From: Candidatus Bathyarchaeota archaeon | Lineage (GTDB): Archaea; Thermoproteota; Bathyarchaeia; Bathyarchaeales; Bathyarchaeaceae | Length of the DNA stretch: 10,922 nucleotides | Assembly (NCBI GenBank): GCA_020348365.1 | Contig: CP070749.1 | Location: forward strand, 12,108-23,029 | Direction: 5' to 3' | In this document: one piece after another, positions 1 through 6,280 of the stretch | Layout of the letters: each line of letters begins with the position of its first letter | How positions within the stretch are numbered: the first letter of the stretch is position 1 | Made by a program: the position numbers and the translations under genes | The notes under the pieces: generated by a model | What the model saw: only the letters and a program-made list of their open reading frames with translations | Databases searched by the model: none | Told to the model about the DNA's origin: nothing

Positions 1-719
1 CGCTATATTGGAAACTCACGGCGAAGGACAACCTGATGTACTTCGCATCACTCTATAAGATATCGAGAACAGAGGCAAAAGAGCGAGTAGACGAACTGCT
101 GAGACTGATGGATCTATCCGATCGCGCAGACGAGAGACTGGAAGACTACAGCACAGGTATGAGACAGAAGATCGCAATTGCAAGGGCGCTCCTTCACAAT
201 CCTCCAATATTACTTCTGGATGAGCCCACTCTGGGACTGGACCCCACATTCTCTCGGCAAATCCGCACTCAGATAAAAGAACTATGCACGAAAGAAGAGA
301 AAACCGTGCTTTTGGCCACCCACTACATGAAGGAAGCAGACGATTTATGCGACAGGGTTGCCATCATAAATGATGGAAGAATCGTGGCAGTAGACGCTCC
401 CAGCCGCCTGAAGGCGACAGTCAGAGAAACAGAAGTGCTGGAGGTGGCGTGCTACAACCCATCCCCAGACGTTGAAAGCTATCTCAAAGGAGTCTGCCAG
501 GATGCAGAGATTGTAACCCTCCTTCAAGGAGACGAAGCAAAGGGAACACCCTCTAGAATAAAGATTATCGGAGGAGATGCTGAAGATAACGTGGAACTGG
601 CGATAGACGCCCTCAGAAGAAAAAATGTCCAAATCACCGGCGTCAATGTCAGCATGCCAACCCTGGAGGACGCCTTCATAAAACTGACCGGGGCAAAACT
701 CACGGAGGAGACAGGATGA
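1..719 (+). CDS. ABC-2 type exporter ATP-binding protein, 5'-partial
   Basis: ATPase subunit of an ABC exporter of the DrrA/NatA/CcmA type, which powers the two permeases encoded next. The first full codon is at position 3 and about 238 residues are visible. The reading frame is open from the window edge (LYWKLTAKDNL before the first ATG at 36), so the Walker A and Q-loop lie upstream. Counting from the Met at 36, the variant signature loop is YSTGMRQ (residues 38-44), Walker B is ILLLDEP (58-64), the D-loop is GLD (67-69) and the H-loop His is in ATHYM (His96). The S-x-G-M-x-Q signature is usual in DrrA-like exporters. The last ~90 residues resemble the C-terminal DUF4162 domain of this group. 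Its ATGA stop overlaps the next start by 4 nt, indicating an operon. The substrate cannot be read from the sequence. Confidence 0.93.
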   Translation, partial: LYWKLTAKDNLMYFASLYKISRTEAKERVDELLRLMDLSDRADERLEDYSTGMRQKIAIARALLHNPPILLLDEPTLGLDPTFSRQIRTQIKELCTKEEKTVLLATHYMKEADDLCDRVAIINDGRIVAVDAPSRLKATVRETEVLEVACYNPSPDVESYLKGVCQDAEIVTLLQGDEAKGTPSRIKIIGGDAEDNVELAIDALRRKNVQITGVNVSMPTLEDAFIKLTGAKLTEETG

Positions 720-1564
720 GTGTAGAACTTTCAAAAGGGTTGAGAGCGAATTCCTCTATCGTATGGAGTGAACTTGTCAAGAACATGAAGTTTCTCACGG
801 CGTACCCAACGGTCTTTGTCTTCTGGACGATATTTCCAATCTTCTGGTTCATACCATTCCTACTGCAGGGACAAGCCTTCGTCGGGGGCCTTCAGAGCCC
901 AGAATTCGCAAAGTTAGCGGGGACGCCGAATTTCGTGGCCTTCATCATCTTAGGTGCAATATTAAACAGTTACGTATTAACCTCGCTCTACGGCGTTGGG
1001 GAGAGCATGAGAAGAGAGGCATACAGAGGGACATTGGACTACCTGCTTTCATCCCCATGCAACAAAGCGTTCATACTAATTGGAAAGGCTCTGAGCGAGA
1101 GCAGCAGCAGCACAATGTATGCTATGACTCAACTTGTTGTCTGCATCATCTTCTTTGGAATTGAGATAACCCTAGGAGTTATCATGCCCGTACTGCTCAT
1201 CATAATCCTTCTGATACTTGGACTGTACGGAATGGCTCTGATGTTGGCCGCCATCTCTCTCCAATCTAAACAAGCCCATGATCTAGCACACACCTTAGAG
1301 AATGTTTTCTACGTTTTCAGCCCAGTGAGTTATCCAGTGGAAGCCCTCCCATCTTGGGGTCAGATAATCAGCAGCATCCTTCCGCTGACTTATGCCCTGA
1401 TCGCTGTCCGGAGCCTCATGCTTCTGCGATATGATATTGCAGCAGTGTATTACGAAATCCTGCTATTATTCATAATTGACATGGTGGCGATCTTTCTCGG
1501 ATTCTACTTGTTCAATTGGATGGAAAAGAGAACCAAGAAATCGGGTTCAATAAGCCACTACTGA
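716..1564 (+). CDS. ABC-2 type transporter permease 1
   Basis: Integral membrane subunit of the exporter, 282 residues. Hydrophobic segments lie at about 30-50, 72-92, 135-155, 157-182, 195-232 and 245-268, consistent with the six-helix ABC-2 (DrrB-like) fold. A cytoplasmic motif REAYRGTLDYLLSSP (about 100-114) matches the family's conserved E-x-x-x-G-T-L-E element, and FSPVSYPVEALP (201-212) matches the conserved loop before the last helices. The start is an ATG in an ATGA overlap with the ATPase gene, preceded by GGAGGAG (704-710) five bases upstream. It is 17 nt upstream of permease 2 and probably forms a heterodimer with it, since this exporter carries two different permeases. The membrane-subunit assignment is firm; the substrate is unknown. 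Confidence 0.92.
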   Translation: MSVELSKGLRANSSIVWSELVKNMKFLTAYPTVFVFWTIFPIFWFIPFLLQGQAFVGGLQSPEFAKLAGTPNFVAFIILGAILNSYVLTSLYGVGESMRREAYRGTLDYLLSSPCNKAFILIGKALSESSSSTMYAMTQLVVCIIFFGIEITLGVIMPVLLIIILLILGLYGMALMLAAISLQSKQAHDLAHTLENVFYVFSPVSYPVEALPSWGQIISSILPLTYALIAVRSLMLLRYDIAAVYYEILLLFIIDMVAIFLGFYLFNWMEKRTKKSGSISHY

Positions 1565-1580
1565 AGAGGGGAAAAGAGAG

Positions 1581-2486
1581 ATGACGAAAGAAGACAGGGA
1601 AAAACAGGGTCTGAAACCAGTTTCCTGTCCGGTGGGGTTCTCTTGGGCCAATTTAAGGGCCGAACTGAGAGCAATTTGGGAGAGTAACGTCAAGGTATGG
1701 AAGATTGAGCTGGCTTATCCCATAAGTTTTCTCAGAGAATGCATTCAACCCCTAGTCATGCTGCTACCCTTCCTACTTTACGGGTTGGTTCTGATAGGCG
1801 GCAGATACAGTGAAGCTTTGCAGGGTCTGCTGGAAACCGCGAGTCCGGTGGATGTGGTCACCTACATCTTCACAGGATACATGGTTATGGGTTTCATCGG
1901 AACAGCGATCTGGGCCATGGGTTTCAGCATTCGAAGAGAACAGTGGTTCGGGACGCTAGAATCCATATATGTAACGCCCACGAGCCGATTGAGTCTCGTC
2001 TTAGGGGTGGCGCTTCACAGCACACTACACCAATGTATTAGCGTAAGCATCGAGTTCCTTGTAATATACGCGGTTTTCGGCTTGGGACTGAAGATTCAAG
2101 GCATACTGCCAGCCTTGACCATTTTTGCCCTGATGATGTTTGCGCTCTACGGTTTCGGCGTGCTGATATCAGCCTTAGCGCTGTTCCTGAAGGAAGGATG
2201 GATCGTTGCAGAGGGCCTTTACAGCATACTCATGATTCTGTCTCCGGGGGCTTATCCCTTGGCGGTTCTGCCCAATGTGGTTCGTCAAGTCAGCGGAGTA
2301 TTCCCAACAGGCCCAGCAATGATTGGTATGCGCAGTCTTCTCATGGATGGATATCCCCCTCAAGCCATAGGAACCATATTCCTGCATTTATTGGCGTTGG
2401 ATGCGGCGTGGATACTCTTCGGCATACTTGTGTACTACTTAGTAGACATCTACATAAGAAGAAGAGGGTCCCTGGGAAAGTACTGA
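1581..2486 (+). CDS. ABC-2 type transporter permease 2
   Basis: Second membrane subunit of the exporter, 301 residues. A hydrophilic N-terminal stretch of about 40 residues precedes the helices (about 55-75, 93-115, 141-168, 174-202, 213-232 and 265-290). The family motif is RREQWFGTLESIYVTP (about 118-133), followed later by LSPGAYPLAVLP (220-231), both equivalent to the elements in permease 1. The ATG follows GAGGGG (1566-1571) with a 9-nt gap. The two permeases share layout but are clearly divergent in sequence, so they look like ancient paralogues rather than a recent duplication. Together with the upstream ATPase they form a complete export unit, apart from the ATPase N-terminus missing from the window. 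Confidence 0.92.
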   Translation: MTKEDREKQGLKPVSCPVGFSWANLRAELRAIWESNVKVWKIELAYPISFLRECIQPLVMLLPFLLYGLVLIGGRYSEALQGLLETASPVDVVTYIFTGYMVMGFIGTAIWAMGFSIRREQWFGTLESIYVTPTSRLSLVLGVALHSTLHQCISVSIEFLVIYAVFGLGLKIQGILPALTIFALMMFALYGFGVLISALALFLKEGWIVAEGLYSILMILSPGAYPLAVLPNVVRQVSGVFPTGPAMIGMRSLLMDGYPPQAIGTIFLHLLALDAAWILFGILVYYLVDIYIRRRGSLGKY

Positions 2487-2498
2487 CAAGTAATGTAG

Positions 2499-2771
2499 AT
2501 GTTGGTGCTGTTCAAAGTTTTGAACGGACTGTTCAAAAACGTTGTATTATATCTCGTGATTTCACTAATAGTATGGGCGCAGACAATGTTCACCACAAAC
2601 TTGTCTATACACAAGATGTTTCGTTCCAGGATTAGAGTGAGAAACTGCCAGAGTTGTAAGGGGAAGGTGCACGGCATAAATTTTCGCTGTACAAAGTGTG
2701 GTGAGTGGTACTGTCTCACCTGCGGAGTCGACTTGAATAGATGCCAAGAATGTGGGAGCAGACTAGAGTAG
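2499..2771 (+). CDS. small membrane/zinc-finger protein, start uncertain
   Basis: I do not recognise a named family. The longest reading gives 90 residues: a hydrophobic segment (about 15-32, VVLYLVISLIVWA), then a cysteine-rich C-terminus with four CxxC pairs (C49/C52, C64/C67, C72/C75, C82/C85), enough to bind two zinc ions in a ribbon or B-box-like arrangement. The start is ambiguous. ATG 2499 follows the permease stop by 12 nt but has no clear Shine-Dalgarno. ATG 2586 and ATG 2616 lie downstream of a TATA-like element (2545-2552) and would remove the membrane segment, leaving a soluble 61- or 51-residue zinc finger. If the long form is right, it could be a membrane-tethered partner of the exporter. 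The cysteine pattern makes it very likely a real gene; its function is unknown. Confidence 0.7.
   Translation: MLVLFKVLNGLFKNVVLYLVISLIVWAQTMFTTNLSIHKMFRSRIRVRNCQSCKGKVHGINFRCTKCGEWYCLTCGVDLNRCQECGSRLE
2510..2537. promoter_or_regulatory. GTTCAAA palindrome plus half-site (candidate operator)
   Basis: GTTCAAA (2510-2516) and TTTGAAC (2519-2525) form a perfect 7-bp inverted repeat with a 2-bp spacer. A third copy, GTTCAAA, lies at 2531-2537, 21 bp (two helical turns) from the first. The cluster sits directly upstream of the TATA-like element at 2545-2552. The same heptamer recurs in the promoter spacer of the membrane-bound regulator at 3942-3948. Its role as an operator is inferred. It also falls inside the longest reading of the zinc-finger gene. 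Confidence 0.45.
2545..2552 (+). promoter_or_regulatory. TATA-like element before the zinc-finger gene
   Basis: TATTATAT lies about 35-65 bp before the internal ATG codons at 2586 and 2616. Archaeal transcription usually starts about 25 bp downstream of the TATA box, here near 2572-2578. A transcript from here would favour the shorter zinc-finger protein and would also carry the DUF4382 gene. Only sequence similarity supports this. Confidence 0.35.
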
Positions 2772-2788
2772 AAGAGGAGGGAAAGGGC

Positions 2789-3379
2789 ATGGCGGTCAAT
2801 GGTAAAGGAGTAGGCTTACACGCGACCGCTGGGATTCTTATAGCCTTCCTGATCATCACCTCCGTTGCCGTCTCAAGCTGGATGATGCCCAGTCTGAGAT
2901 TTCCAGGGTTCGCCTTTCTCTTTCCCCCTGCCACTGACGTTGGCACGCTAATCATACTGCTGACTGATGCACCCGTGAACCTGACTCATCTCAACGTTAC
3001 TATTGACAGCATCTCGGCTCACAGAGAAGGATTTGGAAATGAAACATGGGTTAATCTAGACTTTGTTGGTGGTCTTTCAGAGGTTTATGTCGATCTCTTG
3101 GCCCTTCAGAATGAAGCTGCAAATCTTTCCGCGACCGAAGTTCCTGTAGGGAACTACACCATGATTCGGATGCACATAAGGACGGCTAACGCCACATATG
3201 CTGACGGCAACACAACAGAGTTGGAAGTTCCGAGTGAAGATCTCACGGTGATTATCCATTTTGAGATCAAGGAGGGCGAGGAAAGATGGCTACTCATAGA
3301 TGTTGTGGTGACAGACTGGATTGCCATCAGCAAGAGCGGAAAGCTTAGGCCAGTGCTGAAGGCTACGATATTGTCCTAG
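2789..3379 (+). CDS. DUF4382 domain protein, membrane-anchored or secreted
   Basis: A 196-residue extracytoplasmic protein. A hydrophobic N-terminal segment (about 11-30, ATAGILIAFLIITSVAV) acts as a signal anchor. It is followed by a DUF4382-like domain starting at GTLIILLTDAPVNLTHLNVT and including a VDLLAL strand, the motif VPVGNYTMIRMHI (118-130) and the closing LRPVLKA. No catalytic residues are evident. The ATG at 2789 is chosen over the in-frame ATG at 2741 because GGAGGG (2776-2781) sits 7 nt before it, and because the earlier start would overlap the zinc-finger gene by 31 nt. Seven N-x-S/T sequons (Asn64, 69, 84, 112, 122, 134, 141) all lie outside the membrane segment, consistent with N-glycosylation on an archaeal cell surface. 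It may be co-transcribed with the zinc-finger gene. Its role is unknown. Confidence 0.82.
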   Translation: MAVNGKGVGLHATAGILIAFLIITSVAVSSWMMPSLRFPGFAFLFPPATDVGTLIILLTDAPVNLTHLNVTIDSISAHREGFGNETWVNLDFVGGLSEVYVDLLALQNEAANLSATEVPVGNYTMIRMHIRTANATYADGNTTELEVPSEDLTVIIHFEIKEGEERWLLIDVVVTDWIAISKSGKLRPVLKATILS

Positions 3380-3390
3380 TGACACCGCCC

Positions 3391-3408
3391 CATTTTTTAA
3401 TCTCTTTT
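3391..3408 (+). terminator. T-tract terminator after the DUF4382 gene
   Basis: A run of six T (3393-3398) followed by TCTCTTTT lies 14-30 nt after the DUF4382 stop and just before the end of the convergent regulator gene. Archaeal RNA polymerase terminates at U-rich tracts without needing a hairpin, so this is a plausible end for the + strand transcript. Confidence 0.5.
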
Positions 3409-3418
3409 GTGGATAGAC

Positions 3419-3862
3419 TTAGGGCTTTTGTTGCCACGCTCTTATCGTTTCGTACCAGAGGATAGTGGTGGCTAGGATTCCCAGAATCAACGCGTAGAGG
3501 CTGTAGAAGTTGAGGGCTTTGAGCTGGGATATGTAGAAGATGAGGAGTGTTGTGAAGAGGGTTGCGTATAGAGTGTAGCGTGGGAGGATTAGCGTGCCCA
3601 CTCTCATGAACTGCTTCAGGACGCCGACATCGACCTCTCTAACCAGGTGATATTCGCCGCGCTGCTTCTCCACAAGTCCCAGTGTCACGAGCTTGTTCAG
3701 ATGGTAGTCGGCCAAGGCTGGACTTGAGAAGCCCAATTCTCTTTGCACTTCTCTTGGTCCAATGGTCTTTTGTATGTTGCGCAGTAAATGCCAATAGACG
3801 CGTAAGGCGTTGCCCTTCAGCTCACTCGCCACTACTTCTTCATCAGATCGCGGGGCGCTCAA
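3419..3862 (-). CDS. winged-helix regulator with two C-terminal membrane helices
   Basis: Transcription factor of 147 residues. Residues about 10-78 form a winged helix of the ArsR/MarR-like type: helix LKGNALRVYWHLLRN, then the recognition region GPREVQRELGFSSPALADYHLNKLVTLGLVEKQ and a wing GEYHLV. Two hydrophobic helices follow (about 97-113 and 118-137), so the DNA-binding domain would be tethered to the inner face of the membrane. No metal- or ligand-binding motif is visible. The start is TTG, the only start codon in the short open stretch, with AGAGGG (complement of 3872-3877) 9 nt upstream. It is divergent from the XPD-like helicase across a 125-bp spacer holding a strong inverted repeat. 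Autoregulation and control of the helicase gene are likely but inferred. The ligand or stress sensed is unknown. Confidence 0.8.
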   Translation of the reverse strand: MSAPRSDEEVVASELKGNALRVYWHLLRNIQKTIGPREVQRELGFSSPALADYHLNKLVTLGLVEKQRGEYHLVREVDVGVLKQFMRVGTLILPRYTLYATLFTTLLIFYISQLKALNFYSLYALILGILATTILWYETIRAWQQKP

Positions 3863-3919
3863 TCTAGGATGCCCTCTTTACACGATAATTTCTGTTGCCC
3901 TCAAGAAAAGTGATATGAA

Positions 3920-3965
3920 CGGCGTGTATGAATTCAAAGTAGTTCAAAGAAGTTAATACACGCCG
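3920..3965. promoter_or_regulatory. perfect 10-bp inverted repeat with inner direct repeats (candidate operator)
   Basis: CGGCGTGTAT (3920-3929) and ATACACGCCG (3956-3965) are exact reverse complements separated by 26 bp. Inside lie two tandem decamers, TTCAAAGTAG (3933-3942) and TTCAAAGAAG (3943-3952), repeated at one helical turn. The site lies between a membrane-bound winged-helix gene (-) and a helicase gene (+). Its right arm overlaps the TATA-like element of the helicase. This geometry fits an operator better than a terminator, because neither flanking gene ends here. Confidence 0.6.
3953..3960 (+). promoter_or_regulatory. TATA-like element for the XPD-like helicase
   Basis: TTAATACA lies 28-35 bp upstream of the GTG start. 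Transcription would begin close to the start codon and give a very short or leaderless mRNA, which agrees with the lack of a Shine-Dalgarno before GTG 3988. The element overlaps the right arm of the inverted repeat, so a bound repressor would block TBP. Confidence 0.4.
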
Positions 3966-3987
3966 CACAGTCAATGTACTAAAACGA

Positions 3988-5964
3988 GTGGAAGCCTTGC
4001 CAAGTTTCTTCATCTGCCCCAAATGCGGAGAATCCAACACGATGGAGGAGTATAAAGAGAGCCACTTCTGTCAAGAATGCGGCAAGCTTCTCACTCTAAA
4101 TAACAAGGTATACAGAGCTAATATTGCGGAGAGGCAAGAAAAGGGGAAAACAGGAACCTCAGGGCTGTTCCCATATAATCCCTATCCCCCGCAGCTAGAG
4201 TTCATGAGAGACATAGAAAGCGTTGTGGGCAATCGTGGCGTGCTTGTGGCCGAGGCCTGCAACGGTTTTGGAAAGACAGCCTGCTCCCTCGCAACAATAC
4301 TTTCCATGAATCATAAGATCATATACGCGACAAGAACCCACGAGCAGGTGCGCCAGGTCCTCCTCGAAATCGAGAGAATAAACCGCCAAGCGGGCGCACG
4401 CTTCTCAGCCGTAAACCTTGCCAGCCGAAGACACCTCTGCCTAAATGAGAAGTGCAGAAGACTACCCTCAGTCGAAGCTTTCGAGGCATGCAGACTGATG
4501 AGAGACATGGATAAGTGTCCATATAAATGGAAGATTAAGACGGTGCCAGCTTCGATTCCTCCAGTGCTGTCGATGAAGAAGCTTCGCAGACACGGCAGAA
4601 TGCATAGGATTTGTCCCTATTTCCTTGCCCGAAAAGTGTCTGAGAAATGCACGGTGATCGTTGGTCCATACCAGTATGTCTTCAACGAGTTCATAAGGGA
4701 GAGGATGAATATCCAATTGGGAAACAAGATTCTCATCTTCGACGAGGCACACAACGCTGACAAGATCAGTCTAGAAGTTCTCAGCGACACGCTCTCCGAA
4801 AGAAGCTTGGCTAGGAGCAAGGAGGAAACAGAACTCGTTAAGGCATCATCCGACTTCATCGACGACCTCGCCGAATACCTGGAGGAAACCGTCTCTGATA
4901 AGGCGAAGGCAAAATCCGGCTCAGAATTCCGCAAGGAGCTGGAGCGCGCCTTGAAAGTAAAGGACATCTCTCTGCTGGTTGAAACCTTTTCTGACGTTGT
5001 GGAGGAGATTAGAACCCACAAGATCGAACACGGGGATAACCCAGCCTGCTTCTTAAACGGCGTACTCAGGTTTCTCTCTCTCGTCGCCTCAAGCCCCAGC
5101 GACAGCTACGTGGCCGTCTACAGAAGATCATTCTCCAGCCTCAATCTCATCGAGTACAAGTGTCTGGATCCAAGCCTGGCGACAAAGCCAATCATAGAGG
5201 AGGCCTATGCAGCGCTAATCATGTCAGGCACGCTTTCGCCAATAGGACTGTTCGCAGAGATAATGGGACTACCCGATGCAGAGACCAGAACCTACACCGC
5301 CATCGCAGATCCACAGAACGTTCGCACAATCCTAGATGGTTCAGTAACCACAAGATTCACCGAAAGGAGCGAAAAGATGATCCGGCGCTACGGAGAAGAA
5401 GTCCTCAAGCTAACTTCCAGGATTCCCAACGGAGTTCTAATCTTCTTTCCCCAGAGAAGATTCATGTTAAAAAGCCTAGGAATATGGCGTGAAAATGGGA
5501 TTATAGCGAGAAAACATGGCAAGCTCCTTCTAGAGGGAAAGACGGTCTTCATCGAAGGCAATCAAGCAAGGGAAAACAGGAAGATAGTTGAGGAGTACAA
5601 AAGAGAGGCTGTGAACCAGAGAGGCGCCGTGCTATGCGGCGTCTTCAGGGGGAGAAATGCGGAGGGCTCCAACTTCCCATACGAACAGGCCAGAGGAATC
5701 TTCCTGATAGGCGTCCCATACGCAGACTACACCGACCCAGTGGTCAAGGCGCAGATAGACTATTTCAACAGGAAGAGCAAAGGTCTCGGTGAGAAGTGGT
5801 ATGTCATGGATGCCTTCAGAGCCGCAAACCAAGCCATGGGAAGGGGCATAAGACACCGCGATGACTGGTGCAACTTCATCCTCATGGATCGCAGATACGG
5901 AACCCACAGAACACTCATAACGCCATGGGCAATTGTGAATGGACTCAGAGAAATCTCCATGTAA
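3988..5964 (+). CDS. XPD/Rad3-family Fe-S DNA helicase with N-terminal zinc ribbon
   Basis: Superfamily 2 5'-3' DNA helicase of the XPD/DinG group, 658 residues. Visible in order: a zinc ribbon (C10/C13, C28/C31); the PYPPQLEFM element (65-73); Walker A as EACNGFGKT (89-97); motif Ia YATRTHEQ (113-120); cysteines fitting the Fe-S domain (C151 with C156 nearby, C168, C177, C209, the last two each in CPY); Walker B FDEAHN (251-256); MSGTLSPIG (412-420); motif V RGRNAEGSNFP (554-564); and motif VI QAMGRGIRHRDD (615-626). XPD unwinds DNA in repair and related processes. The GTG start has no Shine-Dalgarno and may be leaderless. TTG 3997 is an alternative that keeps the ribbon. Two features are odd: the ribbon is not part of the usual archaeal XPD, and Walker A reads ACNG where APTG is typical. 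It may be an XPD paralogue rather than the housekeeping enzyme. Confidence 0.92.
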   Translation: MEALPSFFICPKCGESNTMEEYKESHFCQECGKLLTLNNKVYRANIAERQEKGKTGTSGLFPYNPYPPQLEFMRDIESVVGNRGVLVAEACNGFGKTACSLATILSMNHKIIYATRTHEQVRQVLLEIERINRQAGARFSAVNLASRRHLCLNEKCRRLPSVEAFEACRLMRDMDKCPYKWKIKTVPASIPPVLSMKKLRRHGRMHRICPYFLARKVSEKCTVIVGPYQYVFNEFIRERMNIQLGNKILIFDEAHNADKISLEVLSDTLSERSLARSKEETELVKASSDFIDDLAEYLEETVSDKAKAKSGSEFRKELERALKVKDISLLVETFSDVVEEIRTHKIEHGDNPACFLNGVLRFLSLVASSPSDSYVAVYRRSFSSLNLIEYKCLDPSLATKPIIEEAYAALIMSGTLSPIGLFAEIMGLPDAETRTYTAIADPQNVRTILDGSVTTRFTERSEKMIRRYGEEVLKLTSRIPNGVLIFFPQRRFMLKSLGIWRENGIIARKHGKLLLEGKTVFIEGNQARENRKIVEEYKREAVNQRGAVLCGVFRGRNAEGSNFPYEQARGIFLIGVPYADYTDPVVKAQIDYFNRKSKGLGEKWYVMDAFRAANQAMGRGIRHRDDWCNFILMDRRYGTHRTLITPWAIVNGLREISM

Positions 5965-6007
5965 GATTTACTGCGGGCTTCTCGAATTTTGGTGAGGCAA
6001 AAGAGAG

Positions 6008-6214
6008 TTGTATCTGATCTTCATGTGCTCAAGATGCGGATCGATAAGATACGCAAAGGAAGACCAAAAAACTGCCAGATGCTTCGAGTGTGGCTACCAG
6101 ATTCCGCTCGACCCCGCAAAAGTTCGCATACTCGCCAGAGTCGATAAAGGCAGAGACGCCATATCAACAGTCCAAGAACTGAAGATGCGACAAGGAAGGA
6201 AAGACCTCAAATAG
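6008..6214 (+). CDS. DUF1922 family small zinc protein
   Basis: A 68-residue protein of the archaeal DUF1922 family. The conserved opening MYLIF leads into two CxxC pairs (C7/C10 and C25/C28) that should bind one zinc in a rubredoxin-like or zinc-ribbon fold. A helical, basic tail follows (VRILARVDKGRDAISTVQEL). No enzymatic motif is present and the function of the family is not known to me. The start is TTG. It is preferred over ATG 6023 because the family's MYLIF opening is retained, and GGTGAGG (5992-5998) gives a weak ribosome-binding site about 10 nt upstream. It lies 43 nt after the helicase on the same strand with no clear terminator between, so co-transcription is plausible. The convergent deaminase gene ends 66 nt further on. 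Confidence 0.83.
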   Translation: MYLIFMCSRCGSIRYAKEDQKTARCFECGYQIPLDPAKVRILARVDKGRDAISTVQELKMRQGRKDLK

Positions 6215-6280
6215 CGCGCGCGCAAATAACCGGGATAGCCAGAATTTCGCTGCGTCGTTTTGAAATAGAAAGTGGTCTGT
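6215..6280. other. convergent spacer between the DUF1922 and deaminase genes
   Basis: This 66-bp stretch separates two convergent genes. It opens with an alternating GC run (6214-6223) and contains CGTCGTTTTG, a weak T-tract for + strand termination. On the - strand the complement gives only short T runs. No gene or strong terminator hairpin is seen. Confidence 0.4.

Noticed and set aside
2198..2635. 145-codon + strand frame overlapping permease 2 and the zinc-finger gene
   Set aside because: Out of frame with two better-supported genes; its composition is not protein-like.
2741..2788. Upstream ATG start for the DUF4382 protein
   Set aside because: It would overlap the zinc-finger gene and add a charged stretch before the signal anchor. 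ATG 2789 has a strong Shine-Dalgarno.
3920..3965. Reading the inverted repeat as an intrinsic terminator
   Set aside because: Both neighbouring genes point away from it, the loop is 26 bp, and no T-tract follows.
4617..5021. 134-codon open frame on the - strand inside the helicase gene
   Set aside because: Mirror of the helicase reading frame with low-complexity Ser-rich content; no support.
6214..6223. Alternating GC tract as a Z-DNA or regulatory element
   Set aside because: Only ten bases, in a convergent spacer, with no further support.
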